NCBI GenBank assembly: GCA_015680685.1
Contig: MNCI01009596.1
Location: 381,578 to 445,577, forward strand
Length of the DNA: 64,000 nucleotides
From: Gnetum montanum
Taxonomy: Eukaryota; Streptophyta; Gnetopsida; Gnetales; Gnetaceae
Direction: 5' to 3'
In this document: piece by piece, positions 46,064 to 58,239 of the stretch
How the letters are laid out: the number at the start of each line of letters is the position of its first letter
Numbering within the stretch: position 1 is the first letter of the stretch
Notes under the pieces: generated by a model
Told to the model about the DNA's origin: nothing
Seen by the model: the letters and a program-made list of their open reading frames with translations, nothing else
Databases searched by the model: none
Translations under genes and position numbers: made by a program

Positions 46064-47345
46064 TTAGCATTGGTGGCCCTCTCCCCCACGATTGAGTTGG
46101 AAGGGGGAGATCCAAAATAGAGAGCAGGGTTGTCCACACACAGAGGTAGTATGAGTACTGGTTGTCCTAGGCTCATGAAAAGGTTTGGGTTGTTGGATGT
46201 TGACCAATAATCTCTTGTCCGATCTTTTAGGTTTAAAGATCGTCATGGCTCCTAAAAGGAAAGTTTCATAGATAATATAAGGTCCTTCCTATAGTGTTTG
46301 GAATTTAGTGTGTTGTGGCACATGTGTGGGATTCCAGTAGAGAACCTTATCTCCTAGTTGATATTTAACTTTCATAATCCTTAAGTCATGACATTTTTTA
46401 TTGAAGGCCTTGTGCAATTCATTAGATGACAGGGCAGCTAGTTGATTTTCATCTAGAAAGTTAAGGTTCATCAACTGTTCTTTTTGTGCTAGATTGAGGT
46501 CAAGATTGAGGTCACATGCCATAGATAGTGTATGAAGTTCTGCTTGAATGGGAAGCATTGGAAGTTTTTCATATACTAACTCATAGGGAGAGTATCCTAT
46601 AGGGAGTTTCCATGTGGAGAAGTATTCCCAAATAGTATCATTCAGTTTGGTGCTCTAATCTTGCCTATACTTGCTAATAGTTTGTGTCAATATTTTGGTA
46701 ATCTCCCTATTGCTAACTTCGGCTTGACCGTTTGCTTGGGGGTGATATGGTGTAGTCAGTTTATGCTTGACCCCTAAGCATTACATTAGTTTTTGAAAAG
46801 TCATACCTGTGAAGTGTGTACCATTATCCAAAATAAGTGCATGAGGCACATCAAATCTATTTACAATTTTTTGTTAAGCAAATCGTGCAGTGACAGATGA
46901 TGTACAATATGTAACAATGGCTACTTTTTCCCATTTTGTAAAGTAGTTAATAACAACAACAATGTAAGCTTTTCCATTGGACATTGGTGTAATGGGCCCC
47001 ATAAAATCAATTCCCCATATGTTGAAGGGTTCTAAGGGTTGAATCCATTGCTGCAGACCCTCCATTCTAGCAGTCATTCCTCCATCATGTTGATAGCACC
47101 CACAAGATTGAACGAAATGATGGGCATCTAGAAACAATGTAGGCCAATAATATCCTATAAGAAAGATTTTAATGGTTATTCGTCTCCTAGCATAATGACC
47201 CCCACAAGGACCCTCATGAGCATCTTGGAGAACTTGCAATTGATCTATGTTGGGAACGCACCAGCAGACCAAGCAATCGAGACATATTTTATAAAGTTTC
47301 TCATTGATTTCCACAAAATACTTGGCTTGGTGAAGAAACTATTGT
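46064..47345 (-). pseudogene. D integrase
   Basis: Minus strand, N to C: HEGPCGGHYARRRITIKIFL (about 47210), [38 protein letters not shown] (about 47020), ILDNGTHFTG (about 46825), TPYHPQANGQAEVSNREITK (about 46750), then ELHTLSMACDLNLDLNLAQK (about 46525), GDKVLYWNPTHVPQHTKF (about 46340) and an EGPYIIYETF (GPY) box. The D,D,E residues are all present. Stops are near 46874, 46660 and 46289. It corresponds closely to the A1 integrase and lacks a chromodomain. Confidence 0.87.
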
Positions 47346-47905
47346 TTCTTTTTAATGTCTAACCCTTTTTTGTAAGGAGATAAGTGAGAATTATACTATA
47401 CCAATTTGTCTCTATGGTCAATTGATTAGTTATTACACCTACAAAGAGGAGTTCATTAGGAAAGCGATCAGAAAGTCGATATTCATCCTCTTTGTTGTCC
47501 CATCGCAACCGAGATAAATGATTAGCAATAACATTCTCAGTGCCTTTACAATCAATCGTTGTAAGATCAAACTCTTGTAAGATTACGAGCCATCGTATGA
47601 TGCAAGGGCTCACCGTTGGTTTATTCAACAAGAACCGAATTGCACTATGATCTATGTGTACAAATACCTTATAGCCCAATACATAATGCCTAAACTTATC
47701 TAGTTCAAACACTACAACCATTAATTCCTTTTCCATTGTGGTGTAGTTGAGTTGTGCACCACCAATACTCCTACTTGCATAGTGGATGTAATAGGGTCGT
47801 TTCTAGTCATCTAATTGTGTAAGTATAGCTCCTAGAGCATAGTTGGATGTGTCAGTCATTATGTGGAATAGTTTGGACCAGTTAAGAGCTTGTAGAATAG
47901 GTGTT
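47346..47905 (-). pseudogene. D RNase H domain
   Basis: Minus strand: IMTDTSNYALGAIL (about 47865), the catalytic Asp kept but the next Ala changed to Thr. Then a broken HYASRSIGGAQLNYTTMEKE (about 47780-47725), LMVVVFELDKFRHYVLGYKV, HIDHSAIRFLLNKPTVSPCI, and VIANHLSRLRWDNKEDEYRL at the end. An unbroken stretch of 125 codons remains (47359-47736). Confidence 0.85.
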
Positions 47906-48980
47906 TCTATGAGCTTCTATTTTAAAGTTTGGAAAGCTAGTTCGCATTCCCTCGTCCATTCGAAAGGTACATCCTTTTTCGTTAGTTTCACTAATGGTTT
48001 TGCAACCTTTGAAAAGTTCTCAATGAATATTCTATAATAGCCAATGTGTCCAGGGAATGACCGGATATCTTTTATAGTTTTAGGTTGATGGGTAATTCCT
48101 TGGATAACTTTGATCTTTTGAGGGTCTACCTTTATCCCTGTTTGTGAAATCTCATGCCCTAATATGACACCTTCTTGAACCATTAAATGGCTTTGTTACC
48201 AATTGAGCCTTAAATTGGTTTCTACACATCATTTTAGTACTTGCTCTAACCAGCCCAAGGCTTAATCAAAGTTTGCTCCGTAGGTGGAGAAGTCATCCAT
48301 GAAGACCTCCACACCATTTCCTATTTGTTGTTGGAATATGCTTAGACCTAATCGTTGAAATGTTGCTAGAGCATTGCACAAGCCAAAAAACATCTATTTG
48401 TATGCAAATGTTCCCCAAGGACTTGTGAACATAGTCTTGGCTTGGTCTTCTGCGGCTATTTGAATTTGGTTGTACCCATTGTACCTGTCCAGAAAACTAT
48501 AGTAGTGATGCCCTGCAATGGTGTCTAAGAATTGGTAAACCAATGGCAATGGAAAGTGGTCTTTAAATGTTTCCATGTTTAGTAGCCTAAAGTCTATGCA
48601 CACCCTCCATTTACCTCCCTTCTTAGGCATAATGACTAAGGGACTAACTCATTCACTGTTAGCAATGGGGTAAATGAACCCAGCTTTTAGAAGCTATTCA
48701 ATTTCTTCCTTAACCACTTGCTTAAGCTTTGGGTTCAATCGTCTTTGCAGTTGTCGTCGATGCTTCAAGGAGGGGTTAGTGTAAATTCTATGTTGGCATG
48801 TCCTAGGGTCTATTCCAGTTAATTCGAGATATGATCAAGCAAAGGCTTTTGACAATTTTTTTACCATTTCCAGTAGTCTTTCCTTTTGTTGAGGAGCTAG
48901 CTTCGTGTTAATGACTACCGATTTTCCATTCTTCAAAAATATGTATGCCATATTGGTGGGCNCTACCGATTTTCCATTCT
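47906..48980 (-). pseudogene. D reverse transcriptase, active site intact
   Basis: Minus strand: SEWVSPLVIMPKKGGKWRVC (about 48650), IDFRLLNMETFKDHFPLP, FLDRYNGYNQIQIAAEDQAK, FTSPWGTFAYK, then EVFMDDFSTYGAN with the FMDD box at 48292-48303. The connection MVQEGVILGHEISQTGIKVD and FPGHIGYYRIFIENFSKVAK (48040) follows. Stops interrupt at about 48391 and 48184. A duplication of about 45 bp around the N at 48962 is an assembly artefact. Confidence 0.87.
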
Positions 48981-49007
48981 TCAAAAATATGTATGCCATA
49001 TTGGTGG
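48917..49007. other. Duplication around a single N (48962)
   Basis: CTACCGATTTTCCATTCTTC through TTGGTGGGC is present on both sides of the N in the D RT-upstream linker. Confidence 0.9.
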
Positions 49008-49840
49008 GCAATCATTTTAACTCAAGGGGCTCTGGTTTAAACTTATGAGGGATTTCCAACTTCCCCTAGTTGATATTTCCAATGTTAGGGCTTGAAAGTT
49101 GGCGATGGAGTTACTCTAATGTATCTATGCTATAGATGTAAGTGCAAGTCAAACCTTCAGTTGGTTCCATGCATATAATTGAGTTGCTCTCTTGGTCAGC
49201 TGTCAACCACTGGGTGCCTTCCTATCTTGTGGCTGCCGCATATAAACATCTTTGTATGTTGGTTACTTGTGCACACTAGTTGCATGCAGGAAATGTTAAA
49301 CGTTGTACAAACTAGGACTTCTGCACGCAATTGCACCCTATGTCACTGTATGCGATGCATGGAACTTTCTTCTTCTCAATCTTTCCAAATGTATTTTCCT
49401 TGGATATTTCTAGGGAAAGATCACAGATTCCTAGGCATGCGTTGATTGTGCTTAGCCATGCTCTTCACATTATGATTGGGAAGTCCCCCTTACCGTTGTT
49501 AACCTGAATCACTAGGAAATCGACTAGATACAAATAGTGGTAACAATGTCCTCCACTAGTCCTAAAGGGATAGTGATGGACCGGTCGGCTAACTCTAGAC
49601 AAATGTTACTTTTTTTTAGAGGAGGTAGGTTCCAAGCCTTGTACATTTCTTGGGAGATTAAGTTGGCACTAGAACCTGAATCTAAAAGAGCCTTACATGG
49701 TTCATTCCTAGAAATTTGTAGGTATATAAGAGAACTCCCAGGATTAGAGAGTTTCCTAGGGAGATGGTCAACCTTTATCTAATTGATGACGACATGAGTC
49801 AAAATGATCGTGTGCATTGAGTATGATTTTTGGGTTGAAG
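48981..49840 (-). pseudogene. D protease region, split from gag by element C
   Basis: Minus strand: RNEPCKALLDSGSSANLISQ with the intact Asp-Ser-Gly at 49674-49682, then MYKAWNLPP, LELADRSITIPLGLVEDIVT and a frameshifted second half. The sequence next to C (49787-49845) continues on the far side of C at 55514 in the same order as the A1 gag-protease linker, which proves that C split this reading region. Confidence 0.82.
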
Positions 49841-49845
49841 GGAGT

Positions 49846-50663
49846 TGATGAGTGGCAAGGTACCCCTACACTCAACCATATGAATATGAGTGTTTTAGGC
49901 ACAATCCAGTCAAACTTTGTAGACAGACTAGTTGTGGTATCTAGACAGTTATGCTTAGGTCGTAGTTTGTTGTCTTTTCATCTGGACTAGTGTTAACTTT
50001 ATCACATATGGTTTAGTCTAGAATGAGATGTATGATGTGTTTCTATGCTAATGCTACTCCTGGGTATGATGGTGAATGAGATTAACTAAGCTAAGAGAGG
50101 AAGGGTGAGAGAATATAAACTAGCCTAAGTCCGATGAGCATCTGTTCCTTAATCATCTGTACACATCTTGGACCTCGTGCACGACTACCACTGGGATTAC
50201 CAAGCACAAATCCTAGGTATGCTACTGGGTTACCAAGTAGTCACACTTAAATGCTCGTGATCAAGTCATACTCATTCCACATTTAATAGGAGTTTAGGGT
50301 GAGAAGANTTTATTTTCGGTCATGTGCATGTCCAAGTATGTCACACTCGAATAAGGATGTCGTACAATTACAATCACCACACTGCGGGCATACACTGGGA
50401 AATAATTCTAACTCTAAGAAGGAAAAACTACAAGAGTTTGGGTAAGGAACTCAGAACTAACTCCTAGAACAAGGAAAGCTACCTATTATTTATAGAAATT
50501 GAGGCAAGCCACGATATCGCAGGGTGGAAGCGATATCACGACTATGATATCGCGGCTGATGTGATATTGCTGATGCGATATCCTGGGTCTGATAACTAGG
50601 CCTGACAAACCGTATCTTGTATCAAGGCTCCGATAACTAGGCCTGACATACCATGACTCATCA
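49846..50663 (-). repeat. C 3' LTR (collapsed at an N)
   Basis: It is 818 bp against 944 bp for the 5' copy. Part of the difference is about 80 bp lost at the N at 50308. GATAT cores lie at 50514, 50531, 50547, 50561 and 50576. The TATA word (plus TTATTTATAGAAATT) is at about 50486. Confidence 0.87.
50308..50308. other. Single-N join hiding about 80 bp of C 3' LTR
   Basis: The C 5' LTR has about 80 bp (near 55028-55107) between the same flanks (GAGAAGA and a TTTATT word). Confidence 0.8.
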
Positions 50664-52436
50664 TATCCCCACGATTGAATAACAACTCATCCTTGAGTCA
50701 AAGAAAGTGCGGAACAAGTTCAATTGATTACACAGTGGATATGAATGGGATTATTGACTGACTAGGAATTTATTTATGCCACAGTGGAGAATTAAACAAA
50801 ATTTGGACACAGACACAAAAGACAAAACTTGTGGAACTCATGGGGTTCTCGGTAGTGATGGCTCCTCTATGGATGCCTCTCCTTTGTCCTGAACGATTAA
50901 GCTTCTGAGTTTGATACCGTTGAAGAAGTGCTTGACTTTTCTCCTCTTCTATTTAAGGATTTTGAGCCATCCATGCTGATGTTCCAATGTTTGATGAAGT
51001 CAGCACTTTCCATGAACATGGCAGTTGCGGGAACAATTGATTGGCCTTGACATGTCATGCTGCAAATAGCCATCATTCCTCTTCATAGGCTTGGGCCCTG
51101 ACCTCTCCATCTTTTGCTTGGATAGATTATGTAGTAATAGGAGTTCCATGATGGATGCTAAGTGATTTTGCCTCCTACTCTGTATGTTCTGCATGAAGTT
51201 GCCCTAAAAGTTTAATGTCAGACCTGGTTTGTTTAGGTGACACATAAGAGGACCTGGTTTTGTGGAACATTTGATAAAATGATGACAAAGAAAAGAATAG
51301 ATTTGGAAATGAAGTACTCAGAGGGTATAAGATGATGTGGTGGTATGCAACAAGTACAAATTGCAAAATTCACACAAGTGGGTCCTCCCCAAAGCAGGTT
51401 TCAACCTATAATGCCCTCGCGTAACCACACCTTAAAATGTCTGTAGGCACTAGAAGGGTTAAATGTAATTGATACCAGTTTCACAAAACACACACATGTA
51501 GATACCATCGGAATGAGGTAAGAATTCTATGCTATACCAGACACGAGTTACAATTACATGAACAGCGAGATGAGATAGACTACAGAAGGGATTGTAGAGA
51601 TTGGGACATGAGGTAATTGACCCAGGGCATAGTGAATCCCACATGTAAAGCATGATTAACATGTCATTAACTCGTCGTTCCAAGATCAGGACCAAGTCCA
51701 TTCCTCTAATCAGTGACATCGCATTGTTTCATCCCATGATGAGCAACTATGAGAGTACCATAACAATAAGGCATACGATCACTTTGTGTTTTATTCAAGG
51801 GAGGAGTGATTTTTGTTTTGTGGTACTTTTCTTTGTTTTTTTTTCTTTCTTTTTTCGATTGCTGGATCCAGAGAAGCTGCCAACCTTCAAGCATGGGTGC
51901 ATGTCTTTCCAGTGGGACCCCCTAGGACAGCATTGGATTTTTAAGTGCCCTTTTGATTACTCTTACTTCAATTTCTCGTTAGATCTACAAGGATCTTAGT
52001 ACAACTATGTTGCATGATAACTCCCACAGACATCACCAAAGAGAATCCTCAAGTCCCCTTGATGTCACACCCTAATCATTCCCTCTGGGTCCATCCTTCT
52101 TCATTCTAGGTACAATGAATACAAAATTAATTTTAAGTTTTAAGAATGTCAAGAATATCACTGTACCCTTGAACAGAATCACTTATTTGTAGAATGGATG
52201 AGTGGGTGTAATGGGCTCATTGTCCAAATAATTGATCGCTTGAGACTCGATAACATAGAACACACCTCAACCAACGAGTCACATGAGTGTTTTATTCGTA
52301 GATTAGATTACTTACAAAAGCGTAAAAAGATAAAAAGAAAAAATTATTAAAATAAGAAATTGAAAACTGAAAAACTGGAAAACAAAAAGTTGTAAAACTA
52401 AAGAAAATAAAAAGCAGTTATTAATCCTTCTTGTTA
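50664..52436 (-). other. C 3' non-coding region
   Basis: Diverged from the A/D/E 3' region, but GTGGGTCCTCCCCAAAGCAGG (51384-51404, plus sense) is kept. Short frames on both strands show no motif. A T-rich run (51818-51858) is present. Nothing suggests a pol remnant. Confidence 0.6.
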
Positions 52437-54423
52437 CTAGAATGGGGGATATCCCCCATAACTAAATGGTTGAGGATGGAAAGGATTAATAAATGGAAGA
52501 TGAGGATCCTTGCATGTTGGAAATATTGGAACCCTATCATACTTACCCCATTAGGTTTCACACACTTGATTATAGTAAGCATAGTGGGACAATTTATAAG
52601 ATGTAGTTTTCGGATAACGAGTTGACTCACTATGATAATTGGGACTGTTAGATGGTATGCAAGGATCAGGATGTCGTCCTCCATGGCTGTATTCATTGGG
52701 CCGTATGGTTATTGGAGTGTTAATTGGTAGCCCTGATGAAGTAACATGAGGCATTGGGTTTGAAGATAAGGGTGCACCACAGGTTTGGACTTGTGCTGGG
52801 TTGGAGGATGTAGTGGCCCTGGAATTGTGTTGTCCCTTCCTAGGGTCATTTCTAAAGAAGGGACGCCTTTGATGTTACTGAGGTCTCTCATTGCCGTTGG
52901 CAATCGTAGCACAAGTAACGTTCAAGGGTTGTTGCTGTGGTGCAGGAACCTTAGGAACAGTTGGTGGAAATGTAGAAGGAGGGAAAGGATGAGAATGCTG
53001 AAAATTAGGAGAAGTGTGAGGTACATAAGGTGGTGGTTGTGTTGAGGATGTGGGCTGATAGTATTGAGGAGAATAATAATAATGTGGTGAGATAGAGTAT
53101 GTTGACCTAGTTGGGGAAACAAGATGTTGAACTAGGTAAGCATTTAGATTTGGATGATACAAAGGGTGTCTCCAGTTTAGGGATGGCTTCCCCCATGACT
53201 GGGATTGTTGCCACTGTGATCAAACACAGTATCTCTATACGAACTCTAGGTGTAACGTGTTTCCCCAATGCTTATATAAATGTAATAGAATTGGGCACTG
53301 ACCCTTAGGATGATCGTACATGCAAATGTTGCATTCATACGTATGATCGGCAGTTGAGCTCGTATTTCCTTCATCCCTTCTTTCCGATTATCTACTGATA
53401 CTTTTTCCTGCTTCTCAGGTTGTCAAAACTCTATCCCGAATGATATCGATATATTCTCCACACTTTTTATACGTCCATTCCAACATCTTATTGATCTTTG
53501 CCTTGACTTCTTCTAATGATTGTTGTACTAGAAAATATGGTTCTTTCTCCTTGTGATAGGTTGATTTCTCCTTTTTATGATCATGGACCTTTGTTAAGTT
53601 GAGATTTCAATCCCGTTGATATTTTTCAACACTCTTCCATCTAGCCATTTCTCCTTCTTCTTTTGCTACCCACTTAATAAGCTCTTGGACTTGATGGGTT
53701 CGTAGTTTGTATAGTTGACCTTGGGCATACATCCCTAGGATTTCTATGGTTGCATCATGAAGCCCATCAATGATATGATACATTAGCCTTTTCTTGGAGA
53801 ACTCATGGCCTGGACAATTATTTAACAGTGCATAATATCTTTCTAAGGCCATATCCAAGGGCTCATGTTGTGCTTGTTTCCACTTTTAGATTTGTTTCCT
53901 CAAGGCTGACACTCTTGCGTAGGTTTGATATCTTTCGCTAAAGACTTCTACCATTGTTGGCCAACGTCGTATTGAATTTGGTTTTAACGATCTATACCAT
54001 ACTTTTGCTTGGCCAACGAGTGTCATAGGGAAGAGCTTGAGTTTTTGCCAACTGTTATCAATGTTGTTCCATGTACAAGCATCATAGAAGGCTTGTAAAT
54101 GTTGATGCAGATCTAAGTCATAGCCTCCTGAGAAATTAGGGAAGTTGTTTAATTGAGCCTGGGTAGATGGCTCTCTTTACGATGCCTACGAGAGATTCGA
54201 ATAGCCTCTTGTATTTGTGTTAGTCTTGTAGTGGCCAGTGGGGGTCCATCGTCATTGGGTAAGTTATGCTTTCATGTGTTGGGATGACGTTTTTTTATTT
54301 ATGTTTATAAGAAACTCCCACCTCAGGTTGCGTACTCTAATCTTTGTTGTCATATAGTTCGTTGGTCCTCCAATGAACTTCCTCACTAGGTGTGGCATCA
54401 TCATAGTTTTGTAGGAGAGGCAT
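52437..54423 (-). pseudogene. C gag, broken, with own N- and C-terminal parts
   Basis: ATG at 54421-54423 (MPLLQNYDD), ending YGGYPPF then TAG and TAA (52434-52439). The core is clear: NFPNFSGGYDLDLHQHLQAF, NNIDNSWQKLKLFPMTLVGQ, FSERYQTYARVSALRKQI, LNNCPGHEFSKKRLMYHIID, VAKEEGEMARWKSVEKYQRD. The knuckle is CNICMYDHPKGQCPI (53291-53333). The tail is Pro/Tyr-rich (SPHYYYSPQYYQP). Compared with A1, D and E it lacks the N-terminal FTFILHQDEQL block of about 240 residues and has a different C-terminal tail of about 130 residues. Several stops and shifts are present, so it is dead. Confidence 0.85.
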
Positions 54424-54545
54424 GGTTGTGAAATTGTGTGTGAATTTATATGTGACTTTTCTATCAATTTTTTTACTAAAAGATATATCATTAATTCCTA
54501 TATAGTGAGCTTGTATGATATAACTAATCTAGATAACTAGCATCG

Positions 54546-54563
54546 TCCTTGACAACGGCGCCA
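54546..54563 (-). other. C primer binding site (tRNA-Asp type)
   Basis: Minus-strand TGGCGCCGTTGTCAAGGA, one base from the LTR, matches the tRNA-Asp complement except for three positions and is the best-kept 5' half in the window. Confidence 0.85.
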
Positions 54564-54564
54564 A

Positions 54565-55508
54565 TGATGAGTGGCGAGGTACCCCTACACTCAACCATAT
54601 GAATACGAGTGTTTCACGTACAATCTGGTCGAGCTTCATAGATGGACTAGTTGTGGTATCTAGACAGTTACCCTTAGGTCGCAGTTTGCTGTCTTTCCAT
54701 CTAGACTAGTATTAACTTTATCACATATGGTTTAGTCCAGAATGAGGTGTATGATGTTTTTCTATGCTAACGCTACTCCTGGGTATGATGGTGAATGAGA
54801 TTAACTAAGCTAAGAGAGGAAGGGTGAGAGAATCTAAACTAGCCTAAGTGCAATGAGCATCCATTCCATAATCATTTGTACACATCTTGGACCTCATGCA
54901 TGACTACCACTGGGATTACCAAGCACAGATCCTAGGTACGCTACTAGGTTACCAAGTAGTCACACTTAAATGCTCGTGATCAAGTCGTACTCATTCCACG
55001 TTTAACAGGAGTTTAGGGTGAGAAGAGATTAACTAAGAAAGTAGTAAATAATAATTAATTAAACTAAGTGATTACTGCAATGATGAAGTAATCTCGATCT
55101 TTATTACCAATCATGTGCGTGTCCAAGTACGTCACACTTGAATAAGGATGCCATACAATTACAATCACCACACTATGGGCATACACTGGGAAATAATTCT
55201 AACTCTAAGAAGGAAAAACTGCAAGAGTTTGGATAAGGAACTCAGAACTAACTCCTAGAATAAGGAAAGCTACCTGTTATTTATAGAAATTAAGGCAGGT
55301 CACGATATCGTGGGGCGGACGCGATATCATGGCTATAATATTGCGTATGCAATATCGCGGTTGATGCGATATCGCTGATGTGATATCGTGGAAGCGATAT
55401 TGGGGTCCAATAACTGGGCTTGATAGACCATATCTTGTATCAGGGCTCTGATAATAGGGCTCTAATAATAGGGTTTGATAACTAGGCCTAACAGACCATG
55501 ACTCATCA
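54565..55508 (-). repeat. C 5' LTR
   Basis: 944 bp. U3 (plus 55300-55420) holds at least eight GATAT or ATATCG cores, including ATATTGCGTATGCAATAT. The TATA word is near 55283 (plus TTATTTATAGAAATT). The sequence next to U3 carries short repeats of GATAACTAGGCCTGACA and GGGCTCTGATAATA type (55408-55500). Confidence 0.9.
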
Positions 55509-55513
55509 GGAGT

Positions 55514-58070
55514 TCCAAAGTTTTAAGTGATGGTGAGGCGTTTGAAGAATTAGTTGCTTGTGATTGCAAGGACTTAGTTGGAATATTAGTTTTAAAGAAA
55601 GGTCTTTTCTTCATATGGTTTTCAAAACCAATAGTAGATTGAGAGTTAACAGCCCTTGTAACATTACATTACTGCGACTAGGTAGGGAGCTCACCCTACA
55701 TAGCTGGAGCAGGTGGTAATGGAGATATGGGTGGAAGAGATTTAACTGGATGAGAAGGATAGTATGTTTCTGAAACATCACCCCTAGGAGAAGGAGTTCT
55801 ATAGTACTCATAGTCTTGGTAGTGAGACTAAGGAGTGACGTGACTAGCAGAGTCACGTGAAGAGATTGGCTGCTACACGTAATATCCATACGAGTTAGGT
55901 TGACGGTAAGGATACTGTTGTCATGGTGGTGGCATTCCCCATGATTGTCGGTATTGCCACTGTTAATACTACTCAATTGGTTGTGGTGGAGTTCCACTTG
56001 GATAATACATCAAGGGTTGGTGGAACTATCTTGGATTTCCTTGAGGATAAGGTAACCTTCAGGGTGTTTGCCTTCTCTTCAATTATGGGTTGAGTGCATA
56101 CACCCTAGACTCTTGTAGATGTGAGATTACAGGGTAACATCCCTTAGGATGATCATATTGGCATATCTTACATCCACCATCATTATCTATATCCGAATCC
56201 ACAACCTCTTCGATGATGGTAGCTTTGCCCTTGTTGCGTGCATATTCTGCTTCTCTCTTTTTTCTCTTTTCCCATTCACTACCTTGCTCTCTAGACTCCT
56301 CTACTATTTTGAGAACGGTTTGAAATCTATTATCTAGGGAGTTCCACATTTGGTCCACCTTTGCTAATACTTCTGATTCAAGTTTTTGAATGGGCAAAGT
56401 TTCCTATTCACCATCTCTTCAAGTGGTGACTCTTCTTCATCCTTACAAAATCTAACTCCCTTCTTTCGAAGAGAAGGATCTCAATTATATTCCTTTGCAC
56501 TCTCTCTTTTCCTTAACTCACCTTCCTCTTTAGCAACTTGCTCCAATAATCTTTGTACTTGATGGGTCCTAAGCTTAGATAGTCTTCCTTGGGCATAGGT
56601 CCTAAGGGTTTTTTGGGTTTTATGCCTAAGCCCATCTACGAGATGGTGTAGCTATTCCCTCTACAAGTAACCATGGCCTGGGCAATGATGTATCAGTGCA
56701 TAATATTGGCCCATGGTAGCATCCAAATGTTCATGGCCACCTTGTTTCCATCCTTGGATTAGCTTATGCAGGTTGGACACTCAGGAGTACGTTTAATACT
56801 TATCGTTAAACAGTTCTAACATGGTAGTCCACCTATGAATGGATTTCGATTCTAAGGACTAGTACTAGCTTTTTGCTTCTTTGATTGGTGTTCGTGAAAA
56901 TAGCTTAATTTTTTGCCATTTTTTTCTATGTTTTGTAAGGAACATGCATCATGAAATGCTTGTAGATGATTTTGAGGATCAACATTATACCCCCCTTCAA
57001 ATCATGGGATATTGTTCATGTCTAATCTCTTGATCTTACTATCTTTTTGGTGACTTATTGGAACTCTAACAGCCTTAGTTATGTCTAACATACTTTGGGT
57101 GGCAAGTAGGGGTTCATCGTGATCATATTATCTATGGTGTCTATGATGCCTATGTGGTTCCCTACTTTCCCTTCTTTCATGATGAGTTTCTCTAGAATGC
57201 CCTTGTCCCCTTTCTTGACTATTTCGTCTGTGACTTCTGTTCCGCTTACTATTATCCTCAAGGTCTTTTCCCTTATGAATACATCCAAATCTTAAAGGAG
57301 AAGGTGAAGGAAATGATGAAGGTGAAGAAGAAGGAGGACCATCACCATGACGGTGCCTACTACCTTCTCTTTGGTGGTTGTGGCCTCACTCACGATTATG
57401 ATTAAAATGTCCATCTTTATTATGTATTTGTATTCCTTTTTTGAACCCTTTGTGTCCATTGGTATTAAAACCTAGATTATGGATGGTTGAGTGAAGGTNT
57501 CATTGGTATTAAAACCTAGATTATGGATGGTTGAGTGAAGGTTCTGATACACAACCCCTTGAACAAAGTCAATGGGAGGAACATCGTTTCATGGGAAACC
57601 TCTCGAGGTAGGTTCACCATCCTCATTTTCACTTAAGATGTGTGGGACATTCTGGGACCACTTACCCTTCATAGACTTGTGATGTCTCTCCTATTGTAGG
57701 TCCCTTTGACATTGTGCCTCTGTGGATCGATACTCTCTAAGTCATGTTCATGCACAACGTATTATGCTTGTAAATGTTGCATGCCAATTCATGTGAGAGC
57801 ACAAAGAAGCATGCTTGGAACTAAGCGATCGGGAGATAATACTATGTTACCTTCTAAATCTCACCAACGTAGTTGTTCATCTTGATGAAGAATAAAGGTA
57901 AAGTTTGGTACATATTCATCAAGATGAACATATACCACACTGAACTATTAGGGTACTGGTAGATCATCATCATGTGTAATACGCCTCTGATTGTTTCCTG
58001 TATCAAACCTAGGCAGTGAAGCACTTTCGTAAGAAGAAGGAGAAATTATTATCTATTTAGTGTGCAATAT
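55514..58070 (-). pseudogene. D gag, broken
   Basis: Minus strand. The expected ATG is ATT (about 58070). The N-terminal block has VVYVHLDEYVPNFTFILHQD (about 57935). Then a His/Ser/Arg-rich spacer, LDMNNIPXFEGGYNVDPQNH (about 57020), HCPGHGY, EEGELRKRE and IQKLESEVLAKVDQMWNSLD (56395 on). The knuckle is CKICQYDHPKGCYPVISHLQ (56134-56172) and the tail is Gln/Tyr-rich. The N at 57499 is flanked by a duplication of about 50 bp. The C-terminal linker reaches 55514, where C interrupts it. Confidence 0.83.
57448..57542. other. Duplication around a single N (57499)
   Basis: TTGGTATTAAAACCTAGATT through GAGTGAAGGT is repeated on both sides of the N in D gag. Confidence 0.9.
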
Positions 58071-58155
58071 TCTTCTTTTTAATAATTGTAAGATAACCAN
58101 TATTATCTATTTAGTGTGCAATATTCTTCTTTTTAATAATTGTAAGATAACCAAC
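58043..58155. other. Duplication around a single N (58100)
   Basis: TATTATCTATTTAGTGTGCA through AGATAACCA appears twice, before and after the N, at the start of D gag. Confidence 0.92.
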
Positions 58156-58220
58156 CCTAAGGGTTCATTCCAACAAAGAGAAAGATTTCCTAAGTTCTAA
58201 TTAACACACAAACAACAAGG

Positions 58221-58238
58221 TCCCCAGCAACAATGCTA
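58221..58238 (-). other. D primer binding site, decayed
   Basis: Minus-strand TAGCATTGTTGCTGGGGA next to the 5' LTR corresponds to TGGCGCCGTTGCCGGGGA with about five changes, mostly C-to-T or G-to-A. Confidence 0.7.
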
Positions 58239-58239
58239 A

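Larger units (their letters stand above)
49846..55508 (-). mobile_element. Element C: gag-only, non-autonomous LTR retrotransposon nested in D
   Basis: The LTRs (49846-50663 as 3', 54565-55508 as 5') read TGATGAG to CTCATCA, with a perfect target duplication ggagt (49841-49845, 55509-55513). The interior is only 3.9 kb: a near-perfect tRNA-Asp primer site, one gag gene (54423 down to 52437) and 1.8 kb of non-coding DNA. I see no protease, RT, RNase H or integrase motif on either strand. This is the structure called TR-GAG in plants. It shares LTR ends, GATATC arrays and primer site with the full-length families here, so their enzymes are the likely source of mobility. Confidence 0.9.
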
